Below are positions 39,057 to 47,884 of a stretch of 64,000 nucleotides of DNA, one piece after another; the stretch's first letter is position 1; every line of letters begins with the position of its first letter. The position numbers and the translations under genes were made by a program. The stretch spans positions 4,464,001 to 4,528,000 of the forward strand of contig NZ_JAUSWW010000001.1 in NCBI RefSeq assembly GCF_030815415.1, read 5' to 3'. Source of the DNA: Streptomyces canus. GTDB lineage: Bacteria; Actinomycetota; Actinomycetes; Streptomycetales; Streptomycetaceae. Below the pieces are notes generated by a model. That model was not told the DNA's origin, did not search any database, and saw nothing but the letters and a program-made list of their open reading frames with translations.

Positions 39057-39911
39057 GTGAGCGAGCGGAGGCCTGAGACGCCTGCGGAGGCGGAGGGGAC
39101 GGCGGGGTTGTTCGTCGCGCTGGGCAAGATGCTCCGGTTCCTGCGCGAGGGGAAGGGGCTGACCCAGACGGAGTTCGGGGAACTGGTGGGGTACGGCCCG
39201 GACGCGATCTCCGCCATGGAACGGGGCGTACGGAGGCTTCGACCCGAGGTCCTGATCAAGGCGGAGGAACTGCTGGACGCCGGGGGTCTGTTCAAGGAGG
39301 TGATCCCGGAGGTCGAGGAGGCGTTGGCGAAGGCTCGGACTCGACATCCGGAGTGGTATCGGAGTTATGCGGGGTTGGAGGCGGAGGCGGTCGAGCTGCA
39401 CTTCTATGCCAACCACGCGGTGCACGGGCTGCTTCAGACCGAGGATCACGCGCGAGCCGTGTTCAGCAGACGGCGACCGTTCCTCGACGAGGAGACAATC
39501 GAGAGGCGGGTCACGGATCGACTCTCCCGGCAGCAGGTCTTCGAGCGTTGGCCTGCGCCGGTCGTGAGTTACATCCTCGAAGAGGTCGTACTGGACCGGC
39601 CGATCGGCGGGCGGCGCGTGCACGCGGATCAGCTTCGGCGCATGCTGCAAGTTGGACAGATGCAGAACGTCGAGATCCAGGTGATGCCCACCAGGGTGGA
39701 GGAACACCCCAGCCTGGGCAGCGCATTCAACCTGTTGGCGCCCAAGGGGCACGGGCAGGTGGCGTACACGGAAGCCCAGGGGTATCCCCGATTGATCACC
39801 GAACTGGAAGAGGTCCGGAGGATCGCAGACCGCTATGGGATCATGCGGGCGATGGCACTCTCTCCCTCGGAGTCCCGCAAGTTGATCGAGAGCAAGCTGG
39901 AGGAGCTATGA
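39057..39911 (+). CDS. WhiJ-like XRE regulator with DUF5753
   Basis: This encodes 284 aa from GTG 39057, chosen because GGGAGGGG lies 8 bases upstream; GTG 39039 is inside that site. The N-terminal XRE helix-turn-helix is LRFLREGKGLTQTEFGELVG then YGPDAISAMERG. The C-terminal part, with WYRSYAGLEAEAVELHFYAN and the HGLLQTEDHARAVFSRRRPF segment, is DUF5753. Its stop overlaps the DUF397 start (ATGA at 39908), the standard arrangement of WhiJ-type systems that influence sporulation and secondary metabolism. Confidence 0.9.
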   Translation: MSERRPETPAEAEGTAGLFVALGKMLRFLREGKGLTQTEFGELVGYGPDAISAMERGVRRLRPEVLIKAEELLDAGGLFKEVIPEVEEALAKARTRHPEWYRSYAGLEAEAVELHFYANHAVHGLLQTEDHARAVFSRRRPFLDEETIERRVTDRLSRQQVFERWPAPVVSYILEEVVLDRPIGGRRVHADQLRRMLQVGQMQNVEIQVMPTRVEEHPSLGSAFNLLAPKGHGQVAYTEAQGYPRLITELEEVRRIADRYGIMRAMALSPSESRKLIESKLEEL

Positions 39912-40093
39912 ACACCGAGCAGCTCACCTGGTTCAAGTCCAGCTACAGCGACGGCGAGGGCGGCGACTGCCTGGAGGTCGCCCTCACTCCCGCCACGGTC
40001 CACCTCCGCGACTCCAAGCACCCCGCCGGACCTCACCTCACCCTCTCCCCCACCACTTGGTCCGCCTTCCTCTCAGGGGAGTTACTCGGCTAG
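39908..40093 (+). CDS. DUF397 protein
   Basis: This 61-aa protein has the DUF397 signature LTWFKSSYSDGEGGDCLEVA, then VHLRDSKHPAGPHLTLSPTT and W-x-x-F. It is the small partner of the WhiJ-like regulator, translated by coupling (4-bp overlap). In known systems it relieves or modulates the XRE partner. Its last 12 bases overlap the convergent NACHT gene. Confidence 0.92.
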   Translation: MNTEQLTWFKSSYSDGEGGDCLEVALTPATVHLRDSKHPAGPHLTLSPTTWSAFLSGELLG

Positions 40094-43000
40094 GGGCGCC
40101 AGCGCCTCGGCCGCCGCCAAGGCGCGGGCGGCCTCCTCCCGTACGCTCTCGTCCTCGTCCTCCTCCGCGCGGGCCCGCAGCAACGGCATCGTCGCCGGGT
40201 CCGCGGGCCAGCCGAAGGCGAGGACCCAGAGCGCGGCGGTACGACCGTCGTGGTGCGGGTCGGTCACCGCAACGCCGCGAGCCAGCTCCGCCGCGGCCTC
40301 TTCCGGCTCGTGCAGGGCGCACCACCGCAGCGCGGAGACCCGGGCGCGGACCTCCGGATCGGTGAGCGCCCGGTCCCGGAGCAGGGCGGGGGAAGCCGGT
40401 TCCTCGATCCAGTACGTGGCGACCATGTCCAGGGCCGCGCAGCGCACCCGGACCTCGTCGTCCAGCACGGCGCGCTGCCGGATGAAGTCCCTGGTGTCCG
40501 GGGACTCGCCCCACTGCCTGGCGAGGATCTGGAGCGCGGAGTGGCGTACGTGGGCGCTGGGGTCGTGCAGACAGCGGTCCACCACCGCCTCCCGAGTTCC
40601 GGGAAGGTCGCCGCGGTGGCCGCCGAGCAGCCGTACGGCGACGGCACGGATCGATTCGTCGGGGTCGTCATCGAGGAAGCCCATGACCCGGGTCCAGGTG
40701 GCGGGGTCGTCGGCCCGGTCGCGTACGAGTTGCTGGAGACCCTGTCGGCGCAGCTGGACATCGGCGTCCTCGGCCCGGTCCGGGTCGTCCGTGAACGACT
40801 CGTCCGGCTCGCTCGGCTCGATGGCCACGCTCTTGTCCCCCGCGTGGTGGCGGAGCAGCAGGGCCGCCGTTCTGCGCACGGCCCGGCTGGGGTCGTCGGC
40901 GGCACGTTCCCGAACCAGTTCCCATGTGCTGTCCGAACTGCCGCGGTTCACCAGCCTGCGCAGGGCGAAGTCACGGACCTGGGGGTCGGGATCGCCCACG
41001 GCGCGGTCGCGGAGCAGGGGTTCGACGGCCGTCGACTCGGCGAAGTGACCCGTCACGCTGCGCAACGCCAGCACCCGGAACTCCGGGGCGGGGTCGGCCA
41101 CGGCCTGCTCGAAGGCCAGCCGCCGGGTGCCGGCCCGGCCGGGCCACAGTCGGCACAGCACTTGCAGGGCCCGGCTCCGTACCTCCTCGGCGCTGTCGTT
41201 GACCAGGCGGTCGGCGACCAGCTCCCAGAGGCCCTTGGTGCGGTCGCCGTGCTGCCCGAGCAGGTACAAGGCGGCCCGGCGGCAGCCCGCGCTGCGGTCG
41301 GCGGTGACCCGTTCCCGCAGCAGTTCCCAGGTGTCGGGCTCGCCGGCCCAGCGCGCGGCCAGCAGTTCCATGGCCTCGGCACGGGCGATCGCCGAGCGGT
41401 AGTGGACGACGACGACCCGGGTCAGCTCCCGGGTCTGGTGCAGGGAGTAGGCGAGCGCGGAGGAGGCTGCCACGCTCCAGGTGAACTGGGCCCTCAGATG
41501 GAACCACCGCAGCAGCGGGCGCCGGCCGCTCCAGTGGGCGCCGAAGCTGCCCAGGACCGGGTGCACGGTACGGAGTTCCACGGGAAAGCGGCCTTTGGGA
41601 GCGCCCTCGGAGAAGAGGGCGATCAGCTCGCCCACCACCTCCCTGCTCTGCCGCGCCAGCACTCCGATCTTGCGCACCTCGCCCAGGGCACGCAACGCGA
41701 GGACCAGCTGACCGGTGTCGCCAGGATCGACACGGCGGCGGTGCAGGGCGAGGAAGCGGTCGATGGCGGCACCGGCCTCGCGTTCGCCGATCTGCCCGAC
41801 GAGGAGGAGCAGCACCTCCCGCCAGGCGGGCTCGGCGGCCCTCCGTACGAAGATCTGGTCGACCAACTCGTCCTGGTTCCACTCGCGTTCACGGGTGTAG
41901 CGGCGTTCGATGTCCTCCGCCGCCAGATACTCCAGGAACGCCCGGTGCACGAATCCGTACACGCCGCCGCCGTAGTGGCTCAGGATGAAGTTCCGCTCCC
42001 GGAACTGCCGGACCATCGTGCGGGCCGCCGAGACGGCCTGGGCGAGGGGCAGTTCGTACTGTTCGCGCAGGGACTCGGCGAACGTCGACAGGAGTTCGTC
42101 GCTGTGGATGTGGTTGCCGCCCAGGCCGCCCCGGCCTTCCTGCATGCGGCGGGCCACCAGTCTGAGCAGTTCGTGCCGGTCCTCGTCCCCGAGGTAGGAG
42201 AGAGCCTCCGCGTCAGCCGGAGCCCGCAGATGCTTGGCGTGCTCGTCCCAGTGGGCGACCAGGACCGCGACCGCGTGCCGGTACACCCCGTGCCGGTCAC
42301 GCGGGAGCTCCCGACGGCGGCCGATGATGGCGAGGATCGTCAACAGCAGCGGGTTGCCGGCGAGTTCGCCGACGGGGCGGGAGTGAGTGACGGCCTCCGT
42401 GAGGCGGCGGGTGAGGCGGTCGGCGCGCTCGGGGTCGTGCGGGCAGGCGACCTCGTACCACTGCGTGGCGAACTGGCGGATCTGCGGCCGGCTCAGGTCC
42501 TGGATCATGTAGTGCCCGAAGCCGGCGTTCTCCAGGACGCCTCGCCGGTAGCCGATCACCCGTGAGGTGACCACGACCCGGCATCCGGTGGACCGGTATC
42601 GGCCCGCGAAGTCCGCTATCCGATGGCCGACCTGCTCGCGCGCGGCCGGGTCGAAGAGTTCGTCGAGGCCGTCGAAGAGAACGATCGCGCGCCCCTCGGC
42701 CAGGAGCGCCTCGGTGAGCGCGCGGGGCGGCGCCATGCCCTTCACCGTGTGCAGATGGTCCAGGAAGTCCTCGAAGGTGCGCTCCCGCCACTGGCCCGCC
42801 GCGTACTCCCGCAGTTCCACCACCAGGGGCACCCGCCCCCCGAGCGGGTCGAGCCCGTCCAGGGGGCCGCCACCGGCCAGGGCCAGCGCGAGACGTCGTA
42901 CCAGCGTCGACTTCCCGGCGCCCGGGTCGCCGAGCAGCACGACACGATCCGCGTCCGGTGCCGCCAGCATCTGGAGAACATCGCGCAGCGGCCGCTCCAT

Positions 43001-43426
43001 GTATGCCTGCCGGATCCGCTCCAGGGTGTCCGGCTCCAGCGGCAGCTCGCCGGGCCAGTCCCCGCTGTCCACCAGCCGGTTGAGGATGTCCCGCGGCAGT
43101 TCGACGGGTGGCGGGTCCTCCCGGACCTTCGGCGGCACGAACACCTCGTTCAGCTCGACCGGCGGGTGCTCCCCCTCCTCCATGGGGATCAGCACCTCCA
43201 GGTCGAGGCGCCCGTAGCACTCGTGGACGCGCCGCGCGTACCGCCGTAAGGCCTCGCCGTCCTCCTCGTCCGAGGACCCGGCCAGCTCGGTCGGCGCCTG
43301 CTGCACGTACTGGTTCTCGATGTACGTCGCACTGCTGCCGTCCCCGGTCACCACGGCCCTGGCATCACCCGCCGCCCCGACCGCCCGCACCCCATCCGTC
43401 GCGACCCGCTCCGATTCCCGCCCCAT
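40082..43426 (-). CDS. NACHT-HEAT NLR-like ATPase
   Basis: This encodes 1114 aa from ATG 43426; the longer frame upstream crosses the TA genes and is rejected. A short N-terminal segment (VVTGDGSSATYIENQYVQ, residues 25-42) and a linker precede the NACHT NTPase: Walker A LLGDPGAGKSTLVRR (about 164-178), Walker B AIVLFDGLDELFD (about 247-259) and sensor VVVTSRVIGYRRG. The HRAFLEYLAA helix marks the winged-helix/arm region. From about residue 640, HEAT-like repeats follow (ALRDxAVGDPDPQVRDFALR and similar D-P-x-x-x-V-R units) to the end. Bacterial NACHT proteins (bNACHT) are NLR-like antiphage sensors. No obvious N-terminal effector such as a nuclease or TIR is present, so the effector is unclear. 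Confidence 0.85.
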   Translation of the reverse strand: MGRESERVATDGVRAVGAAGDARAVVTGDGSSATYIENQYVQQAPTELAGSSDEEDGEALRRYARRVHECYGRLDLEVLIPMEEGEHPPVELNEVFVPPKVREDPPPVELPRDILNRLVDSGDWPGELPLEPDTLERIRQAYMERPLRDVLQMLAAPDADRVVLLGDPGAGKSTLVRRLALALAGGGPLDGLDPLGGRVPLVVELREYAAGQWRERTFEDFLDHLHTVKGMAPPRALTEALLAEGRAIVLFDGLDELFDPAAREQVGHRIADFAGRYRSTGCRVVVTSRVIGYRRGVLENAGFGHYMIQDLSRPQIRQFATQWYEVACPHDPERADRLTRRLTEAVTHSRPVGELAGNPLLLTILAIIGRRRELPRDRHGVYRHAVAVLVAHWDEHAKHLRAPADAEALSYLGDEDRHELLRLVARRMQEGRGGLGGNHIHSDELLSTFAESLREQYELPLAQAVSAARTMVRQFRERNFILSHYGGGVYGFVHRAFLEYLAAEDIERRYTREREWNQDELVDQIFVRRAAEPAWREVLLLLVGQIGEREAGAAIDRFLALHRRRVDPGDTGQLVLALRALGEVRKIGVLARQSREVVGELIALFSEGAPKGRFPVELRTVHPVLGSFGAHWSGRRPLLRWFHLRAQFTWSVAASSALAYSLHQTRELTRVVVVHYRSAIARAEAMELLAARWAGEPDTWELLRERVTADRSAGCRRAALYLLGQHGDRTKGLWELVADRLVNDSAEEVRSRALQVLCRLWPGRAGTRRLAFEQAVADPAPEFRVLALRSVTGHFAESTAVEPLLRDRAVGDPDPQVRDFALRRLVNRGSSDSTWELVRERAADDPSRAVRRTAALLLRHHAGDKSVAIEPSEPDESFTDDPDRAEDADVQLRRQGLQQLVRDRADDPATWTRVMGFLDDDPDESIRAVAVRLLGGHRGDLPGTREAVVDRCLHDPSAHVRHSALQILARQWGESPDTRDFIRQRAVLDDEVRVRCAALDMVATYWIEEPASPALLRDRALTDPEVRARVSALRWCALHEPEEAAAELARGVAVTDPHHDGRTAALWVLAFGWPADPATMPLLRARAEEDEDESVREEAARALAAAEALAPLAE

Positions 43427-43497
43427 GGCAGGACGGTAACGGCGCGCCTCGATCCCGGGTGCGCTCTTGAGAATTCCGCGCTGCGGACCCAGAGTGC

Positions 43498-43516
43498 GTA
43501 TACGCCACCGTATACT
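43498..43516 (+). promoter_or_regulatory. TA operon operator overlapping -10 box
   Basis: A perfect palindrome GTATACG-CCAC-CGTATAC (43498-43515) overlaps a TATACT -10 hexamer (43511-43516) that ends 6 bases before ATG 43523. This predicts a leaderless, autoregulated transcript. Confidence 0.7.
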
Positions 43517-43522
43517 CCTCCC

Positions 43523-43786
43523 ATGTCCGACGCCATGATCCGAGTCCCCACAGAGGTCCGCGACCGCCTCGCGGTCATCGCCGAGTCGCGCGGCACGTCG
43601 ATCCGCTCTCTCGTTCAGGAACTCGCGGAGACGACACTCACCGCCGAGGAGCGTCACGAGCGTGCCGAGCGGACCCGGGCCTACCTCGCCGAGCACTTCG
43701 GAGTCGACGTGACGGACGAGGAGAGTGCCGCCATGAGGCGCAAGCTGCGTAGCGCCTTCGCGGATCGGCCGGATTCCGCCGCGTGA
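43523..43786 (+). CDS. Ribbon-helix-helix antitoxin
   Basis: This 87-aa protein starts with the ribbon strand MIRVPTEVRDRLAVIAESRG and two helices (TSIRSLVQELAETTL), as in Arc/MetJ-type antitoxins. The acidic C-terminal tail (AEERHERAERTRAYLAEHFG) is where such proteins wrap the toxin. It is translationally coupled to the PIN-like toxin (GTGA overlap). The ATG has no ribosome binding site but sits right after a -10 box, so translation is probably leaderless. It likely represses its own promoter through the palindrome just upstream. Confidence 0.85.
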   Translation: MSDAMIRVPTEVRDRLAVIAESRGTSIRSLVQELAETTLTAEERHERAERTRAYLAEHFGVDVTDEESAAMRRKLRSAFADRPDSAA

Positions 43787-44169
43787 TCCAGCAGCATCTC
43801 GTACTGGACACTCCCACGCTTCTCGCTCTATCGGGCAACAGGCAAGTGTCCGCGCTCGTCCACGCGGCGCACTACGAACCCGAGGTCCGGCTGTGGGCGC
43901 CCGTGCTGTCCGTCCTGGAAGCCGACGCCGAGTACCTGGGCCTCGCCGAGCACATCGGCCAGCTCGAAGTGATCCACACACTCGACCTGGACTATCCCGC
44001 CGCTCTCGCCATCGCCCAGCTGCGCCGGGACGGCGTCCCTCCCGGCGTCGGGGCCGCCATCCATGCCGTACGGCATCTGCCCGACTGGGGCGCGGGCGCA
44101 CTGGTCGCCACGGTGGCCTCCAAAGCGTACGACGGTAGAGGCGTGCCGGTCCTCGACCTCACTCGCTGA
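43783..44169 (+). CDS. PIN-like (VapC-type) toxin
   Basis: This encodes 128 aa from GTG 43783. The N-terminal strand LVLDTPTLLALSGN supplies the first PIN aspartate, SVLEADAEY the following acidic residue, and WGAGALVATVASKA then RGVPVLDLTR the closing strand. This divergent PIN-like family is common in actinomycetes next to ribbon-helix-helix antitoxins. The third and fourth acidic positions of canonical VapC proteins are weak, so RNase activity is likely but not certain. Confidence 0.7.
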   Translation: MIQQHLVLDTPTLLALSGNRQVSALVHAAHYEPEVRLWAPVLSVLEADAEYLGLAEHIGQLEVIHTLDLDYPAALAIAQLRRDGVPPGVGAAIHAVRHLPDWGAGALVATVASKAYDGRGVPVLDLTR

Positions 44170-44307
44170 GAGGACCGGCACCCCGAGACACCGGGTCGCG
44201 GGAGACCGGCGCGCCGTGCACGGACAAGGAGGCGAACAGTCCCCCCACGGCACGCGTGCTCTGGCCATGGGCCCGGGTGGCTCGGACCCAGGCTGGCCAC
44301 GCAGCGC

Positions 44308-46227
44308 TCAGCGGGCGTACAACCCCTCGATCTCCGCCGCGAAATCCCCCATCACCGTCTCCCGCCTCAGTTTCATCGACGGGGTCAAGTGGCCGTCCGT
44401 TTCCGTGAAGTCCCTCGGCAGTACCGTGAAGCGGCGGATCGACTCGGGTCTCGAGACGAGTTTGTTCGCCTCGTCCACCGCGCGCTGGAGGATGGCTCGC
44501 AACTCCTCGTCGTCGGCGAGGAGTTCCGCCGGGACGGGGTGTTTGCCGTTCATGCGGCGCCAGTGGGTGATGCCCTCCATGTCGAGGGTGATGAGGGCGG
44601 CGACGTAGGGGCGGCGGTCGCCGACGACCATGCACTGGGAGACCAGGGGGTGCTGGCGCAGCCAGTTCTCCAGGGGGGCCGGGGCGACCGTCTTGCCGCC
44701 CGCTGTGATCAGCAGTTCCTTCTTGCGGCCGGTGATGGTGAGGTAGCCCTCGTCGTCCAGGCTGCCGATGTCGCCGGTCGGGAACCAGCCGTCGGAGGAC
44801 GCCGGGGTGACGCCGCCCGCGTTCGGGTCCCAGTAGCCCCGGAATATCTGGCCGCCCGCCAGCAGGATCTCGCCGTCCGCGGCGATGCGGACCCGGGTGC
44901 CCGGCAGGGGCCAGCCCACCGTGCCCAAGCGGGACTTGAGGGGCGGGGTCACCGTTGCCGCGCCCGTGGACTCGGTCAGGCCGTACCCCTCGTAGATCTC
45001 CATGCCCGCGCCCGCGAAGAACGCGTGGAGGCTGCGACCCAGCGGTGAGCCGCCGCTGATGATGTGGCGGACGCGGCCGCCCATGGCGTTGCGGATCCGG
45101 CGGTAGACGAGGGGGTCGTAGAAGGTGCGGGCAGCCTTGAGCGCGGTGCCGGGGCCGCTGCCGGTGCCCGCCTGGCGGGCCTCCGTCGCCTCGCCGTAGC
45201 GGACGGCGACGTTCACCGCGCGGTCGAAGGCCGAGACCCTGCCGCCGGTCTCCGCCTTGGCCCGGGCGCTGTTGAAGACCTTCTCCAGCATGTACGGGAT
45301 GACCAGGAGGAAGGTGGGCTTGAAGGTGGCCAGGTCCCCCAGCAGGTCCTCCGACTTCAGACTCGGCGCGTGGCCCAGCCGGACCCGGGCCCGGACGCAC
45401 GCGATGGCCACCATGCGGCCGAAGACGTGGGACATGGGGAGGAAGAGGAGGGTCGCCAGCTCCTCGTCCGAGCGGGACCTGAAGACCGGGTGGAGGATCT
45501 CGATCGCGTTGTCGACCTCCGCCAGGAAGTTGCCGTGCGAGATCGCGCAGCCCTTGGGGCGGCCGGTGGTGCCCGAGGTGTAGACGACCGTGGCCAGGGT
45601 GTCGGGGCCCAGCATGCCCCGGCGTACGTCGATCTCCGCTTCGGGGACCAGCCGGCCGAGCTCCGCCAGCCGCTCCACGTGGCCCTTCTCCACGACCCAC
45701 AGGTGGCGCAGGTCGGGCAGGCGGTTGAGTTCGGGGCCGAGGGCCGAGGCCTGGGCGACGGTCTCCGTCACCAGGGCCACCGCGCCCGAGTCCTGGAGGA
45801 TCCAGCGGGTCTGGAAGACCGAGGAGGTCGGGTAGACGGGGACCGTCACCAGGCCTGCCGCCCATGCGGCGAAGTCCAGCAGGGTCCACTCGTAGATCGT
45901 CCGGGCCATGACGGCGATACGGTCGCCCGGCTGGAGCCCCTCCGCCACCAGGCCCCTGGCCAGCGCCTGGACCTGGGCGGCGAACTCCGCCGTCGTCACA
46001 TCCGACCAACTGCCGTCCTCGGCACGGCGGCTGAGCACCCGGTCCTCGGGAGCGGCGGCCGCGTTGTCGAAGGGCAGGTCGGCCAGCGAGCCGTGTGTCA
46101 CGGGCGGCACGACCGGCGGCACGGAGACCTCCCGGACCTCGCCGTCCAGTCGCTTGATCTCCGGCTCCACGAGCACGGGCGCGCCGTCGTAGTCGGTCGC
46201 GGAGACATAGGGGATGGACGACGACAT
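44308..46227 (-). CDS. Long-chain acyl-CoA synthetase (AMP-forming)
   Basis: This encodes 639 aa from ATG 46227, behind AGGAGC. The AMP-binding P-loop is VYTSGTTGRPKGCAISHGNF; later motifs are IYEGYGLTESTG and GWFPTGDIGSLDDEGYL, and the C-terminal lysine is in LTPSMKLRRE. The length fits bacterial long-chain acyl-CoA ligases of the FadD15 type. It activates fatty acids to acyl-CoA in the cytosol or at the membrane. It is on the same strand as the thiolase gene but separated by a 287-bp gap that contains an inverted repeat, so it has its own promoter. Confidence 0.92.
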   Translation of the reverse strand: MSSSIPYVSATDYDGAPVLVEPEIKRLDGEVREVSVPPVVPPVTHGSLADLPFDNAAAAPEDRVLSRRAEDGSWSDVTTAEFAAQVQALARGLVAEGLQPGDRIAVMARTIYEWTLLDFAAWAAGLVTVPVYPTSSVFQTRWILQDSGAVALVTETVAQASALGPELNRLPDLRHLWVVEKGHVERLAELGRLVPEAEIDVRRGMLGPDTLATVVYTSGTTGRPKGCAISHGNFLAEVDNAIEILHPVFRSRSDEELATLLFLPMSHVFGRMVAIACVRARVRLGHAPSLKSEDLLGDLATFKPTFLLVIPYMLEKVFNSARAKAETGGRVSAFDRAVNVAVRYGEATEARQAGTGSGPGTALKAARTFYDPLVYRRIRNAMGGRVRHIISGGSPLGRSLHAFFAGAGMEIYEGYGLTESTGAATVTPPLKSRLGTVGWPLPGTRVRIAADGEILLAGGQIFRGYWDPNAGGVTPASSDGWFPTGDIGSLDDEGYLTITGRKKELLITAGGKTVAPAPLENWLRQHPLVSQCMVVGDRRPYVAALITLDMEGITHWRRMNGKHPVPAELLADDEELRAILQRAVDEANKLVSRPESIRRFTVLPRDFTETDGHLTPSMKLRRETVMGDFAAEIEGLYAR

Positions 46228-46271
46228 GGGGCAGCTCCTGAGGCGCGCAGCTGGATACCGCTCTGCTGCAT

Positions 46272-46292
46272 AGGTACGCGCCGTGCGTACCT
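46272..46292. promoter_or_regulatory. Inverted repeat upstream of acyl-CoA synthetase gene
   Basis: AGGTACGC (46272-46279) and GCGTACCT (46285-46292) form a perfect 8-bp dyad with a 5-base spacer, 45 bp upstream of the start. It is a candidate TetR-type operator. The rest of the gap to 46514 shows nothing I can support. Confidence 0.6.
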
Positions 46293-46514
46293 GGGCGTTC
46301 ACCGGTGGTGGGCGGGTATGGGGGGTTACCGGCAGTTAGATCGGCGATCTTAGGAGGTGCAGGTGGCGAGTTCGTGTGGGTTCGGGGATGCTCCGGGGCC
46401 GGGTCTGTGCAACCTCTCCCGCAATATGAAGCTTTGTCAGCTATGGGCGGGGGAGCGGATCGGCCATTCGTCGATCACGACGGTCGGCTCCCCGTCACGG
46501 CGTCCGGCGCCCCG

Positions 46515-47786
46515 TCACGGCCGTTCCAGCACCGCCGTCACCCCCTGCCCGCCCGCCGCGCACACCGAGATCAGCCCCCGGCCCGAACCCCCGCGCTCCG
46601 CCAGCGACTTCGCCAGCGTCGCGACGATCCGCGCCCCGGTCGCCGCGAAGGGGTGCCCCGTGGCCAGGGACGAACCCGTCACGTTCAGCCGCTCCCGGTC
46701 CACCGGGTCCAGCCCGGCCTTCTCCCACGCCTCCAGCGTGGCCAGCACCTGTGACGCGAAGGCCTCGTGGACTTCCACGAGGTCGAAGTCGGCCATGCCC
46801 AGACCGGCCCGTTCCAGCATGCGCGGCACCGCGTAGGCCGGCGCCATGAGCAGGCCGTCCTCGCCGTTCACGAAGTCGACGGCCGCCGTCTCGTACGTCG
46901 ACAGGTACGCCAGCGGCTCCAGCCCGCGCGCCGCCGCCCACTCCTGTGAGGCCAGCAGCACGACCGCCGCTCCGTCGGTGAGCGGGGTCGAGTTCCCTGC
47001 GGTCATCGTCGGCTCGGGTGCGTCGAGGCCGAACACCGGCTTCAGGGCGGCCAGTTTCTCCGCAGTCGAGTCCGGGCGCAGGTTCTGGTCGCGGGTCAGG
47101 CCCCGGAACGGCACCACCAGGTCCTCGAAGAAGCCGCGTTCGTACGCCGCCGCCAGCCGCTGGTGACTCCGCACCGCCAGTTCGTCCTGGGCCTCGCGCG
47201 AGACGCCCCAGGTGCGGGCCGTCACCGCCGCGTGCTCGCCCATCGACAGGCCGGTGCGGGGCTCGGCGTTGCGCGGGATGTCGGGGACCAGATGGCCCGG
47301 GCGGATGCGGGCCAGCGCCTTGAGCCGGCCGCCCGGCGACTTCGCCCTGCGCGCCGCCAGCAGGATCCGACGCAGGCCGTCGTTCACGCCCAGGGGTGCG
47401 TCGCTCGCGGTGTCCGCGCCGCCCGCGATCGCCGAGTCGGTCTGGCCGAGCGCGATCTTGTTGGCGGCGGCGATGACGGCCTGGAGTCCGGTGCCGCAGG
47501 CCTGCTGGATGTCGTACGCCGGGGTCGTGGGGGCCAGCCGGGAGCCGAGGACGGTCTCGCGGGCCAGGTTGAAGTCGCGGCTGTGCTTGAGCACCGCACC
47601 GGCGACGAACTCGCCCACCGCGCCCGGCTCCTGGAGGCCGTGGCGCTCCACCAAGGCGTCCACGACCGCCGTCAGCATCTCCTGGTTCGAGGCGGTGGCG
47701 TACGGGCCGTCCGAGCGGGCGAAGGGCACGCGCGTGCCGCCGATGATCGCGACCCGCCGGGCCACGGGCACCTGTAGGGGGCTCAT
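46515..47786 (-). CDS. Acetyl-CoA C-acyltransferase (thiolase)
   Basis: This 423-aa thiolase has the nucleophilic Cys in YDIQQACGTGLQAVIAAANK (Cys97), the GHPFAATGARIVATLA His motif and the CAAGGQG acid/base Cys near the end. It would act in beta-oxidation (FadA/FadI-type) or condensation in the cytosol. It is divergent from fabG, and the 98-bp space between them has two dyads. With the reductase and MaoC-like hydratase it makes a coherent acyl-CoA cycle. Confidence 0.92.
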   Translation of the reverse strand: MSPLQVPVARRVAIIGGTRVPFARSDGPYATASNQEMLTAVVDALVERHGLQEPGAVGEFVAGAVLKHSRDFNLARETVLGSRLAPTTPAYDIQQACGTGLQAVIAAANKIALGQTDSAIAGGADTASDAPLGVNDGLRRILLAARRAKSPGGRLKALARIRPGHLVPDIPRNAEPRTGLSMGEHAAVTARTWGVSREAQDELAVRSHQRLAAAYERGFFEDLVVPFRGLTRDQNLRPDSTAEKLAALKPVFGLDAPEPTMTAGNSTPLTDGAAVVLLASQEWAAARGLEPLAYLSTYETAAVDFVNGEDGLLMAPAYAVPRMLERAGLGMADFDLVEVHEAFASQVLATLEAWEKAGLDPVDRERLNVTGSSLATGHPFAATGARIVATLAKSLAERGGSGRGLISVCAAGGQGVTAVLERP

Positions 47787-47816
47787 CTCGACCTGCTCCT
47801 CATGCGTGACATAGGC

Positions 47817-47846
47817 TTACCTGCGGTAACCTTACTCCAGAGTAAG
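47817..47846. promoter_or_regulatory. Two dyads between thiolase and fabG
   Basis: TTACC-TGC-GGTAA (47817-47829) is followed by CTTACTC-CA-GAGTAAG (47831-47846). Both have TTAC/GTAA half-sites, as used by TetR-type fatty-acid regulators. They lie between divergent start codons. Confidence 0.65.
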
Positions 47847-47884
47847 AAGACTGATAAGAGGTGGGACCGAGTGGGGAGACGGCA

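Noticed and set aside
43427..44101. Upstream extension of the NACHT frame
   Set aside because: It runs antisense across the antitoxin and toxin genes and has no family similarity; the start at 43426 fits the protein.
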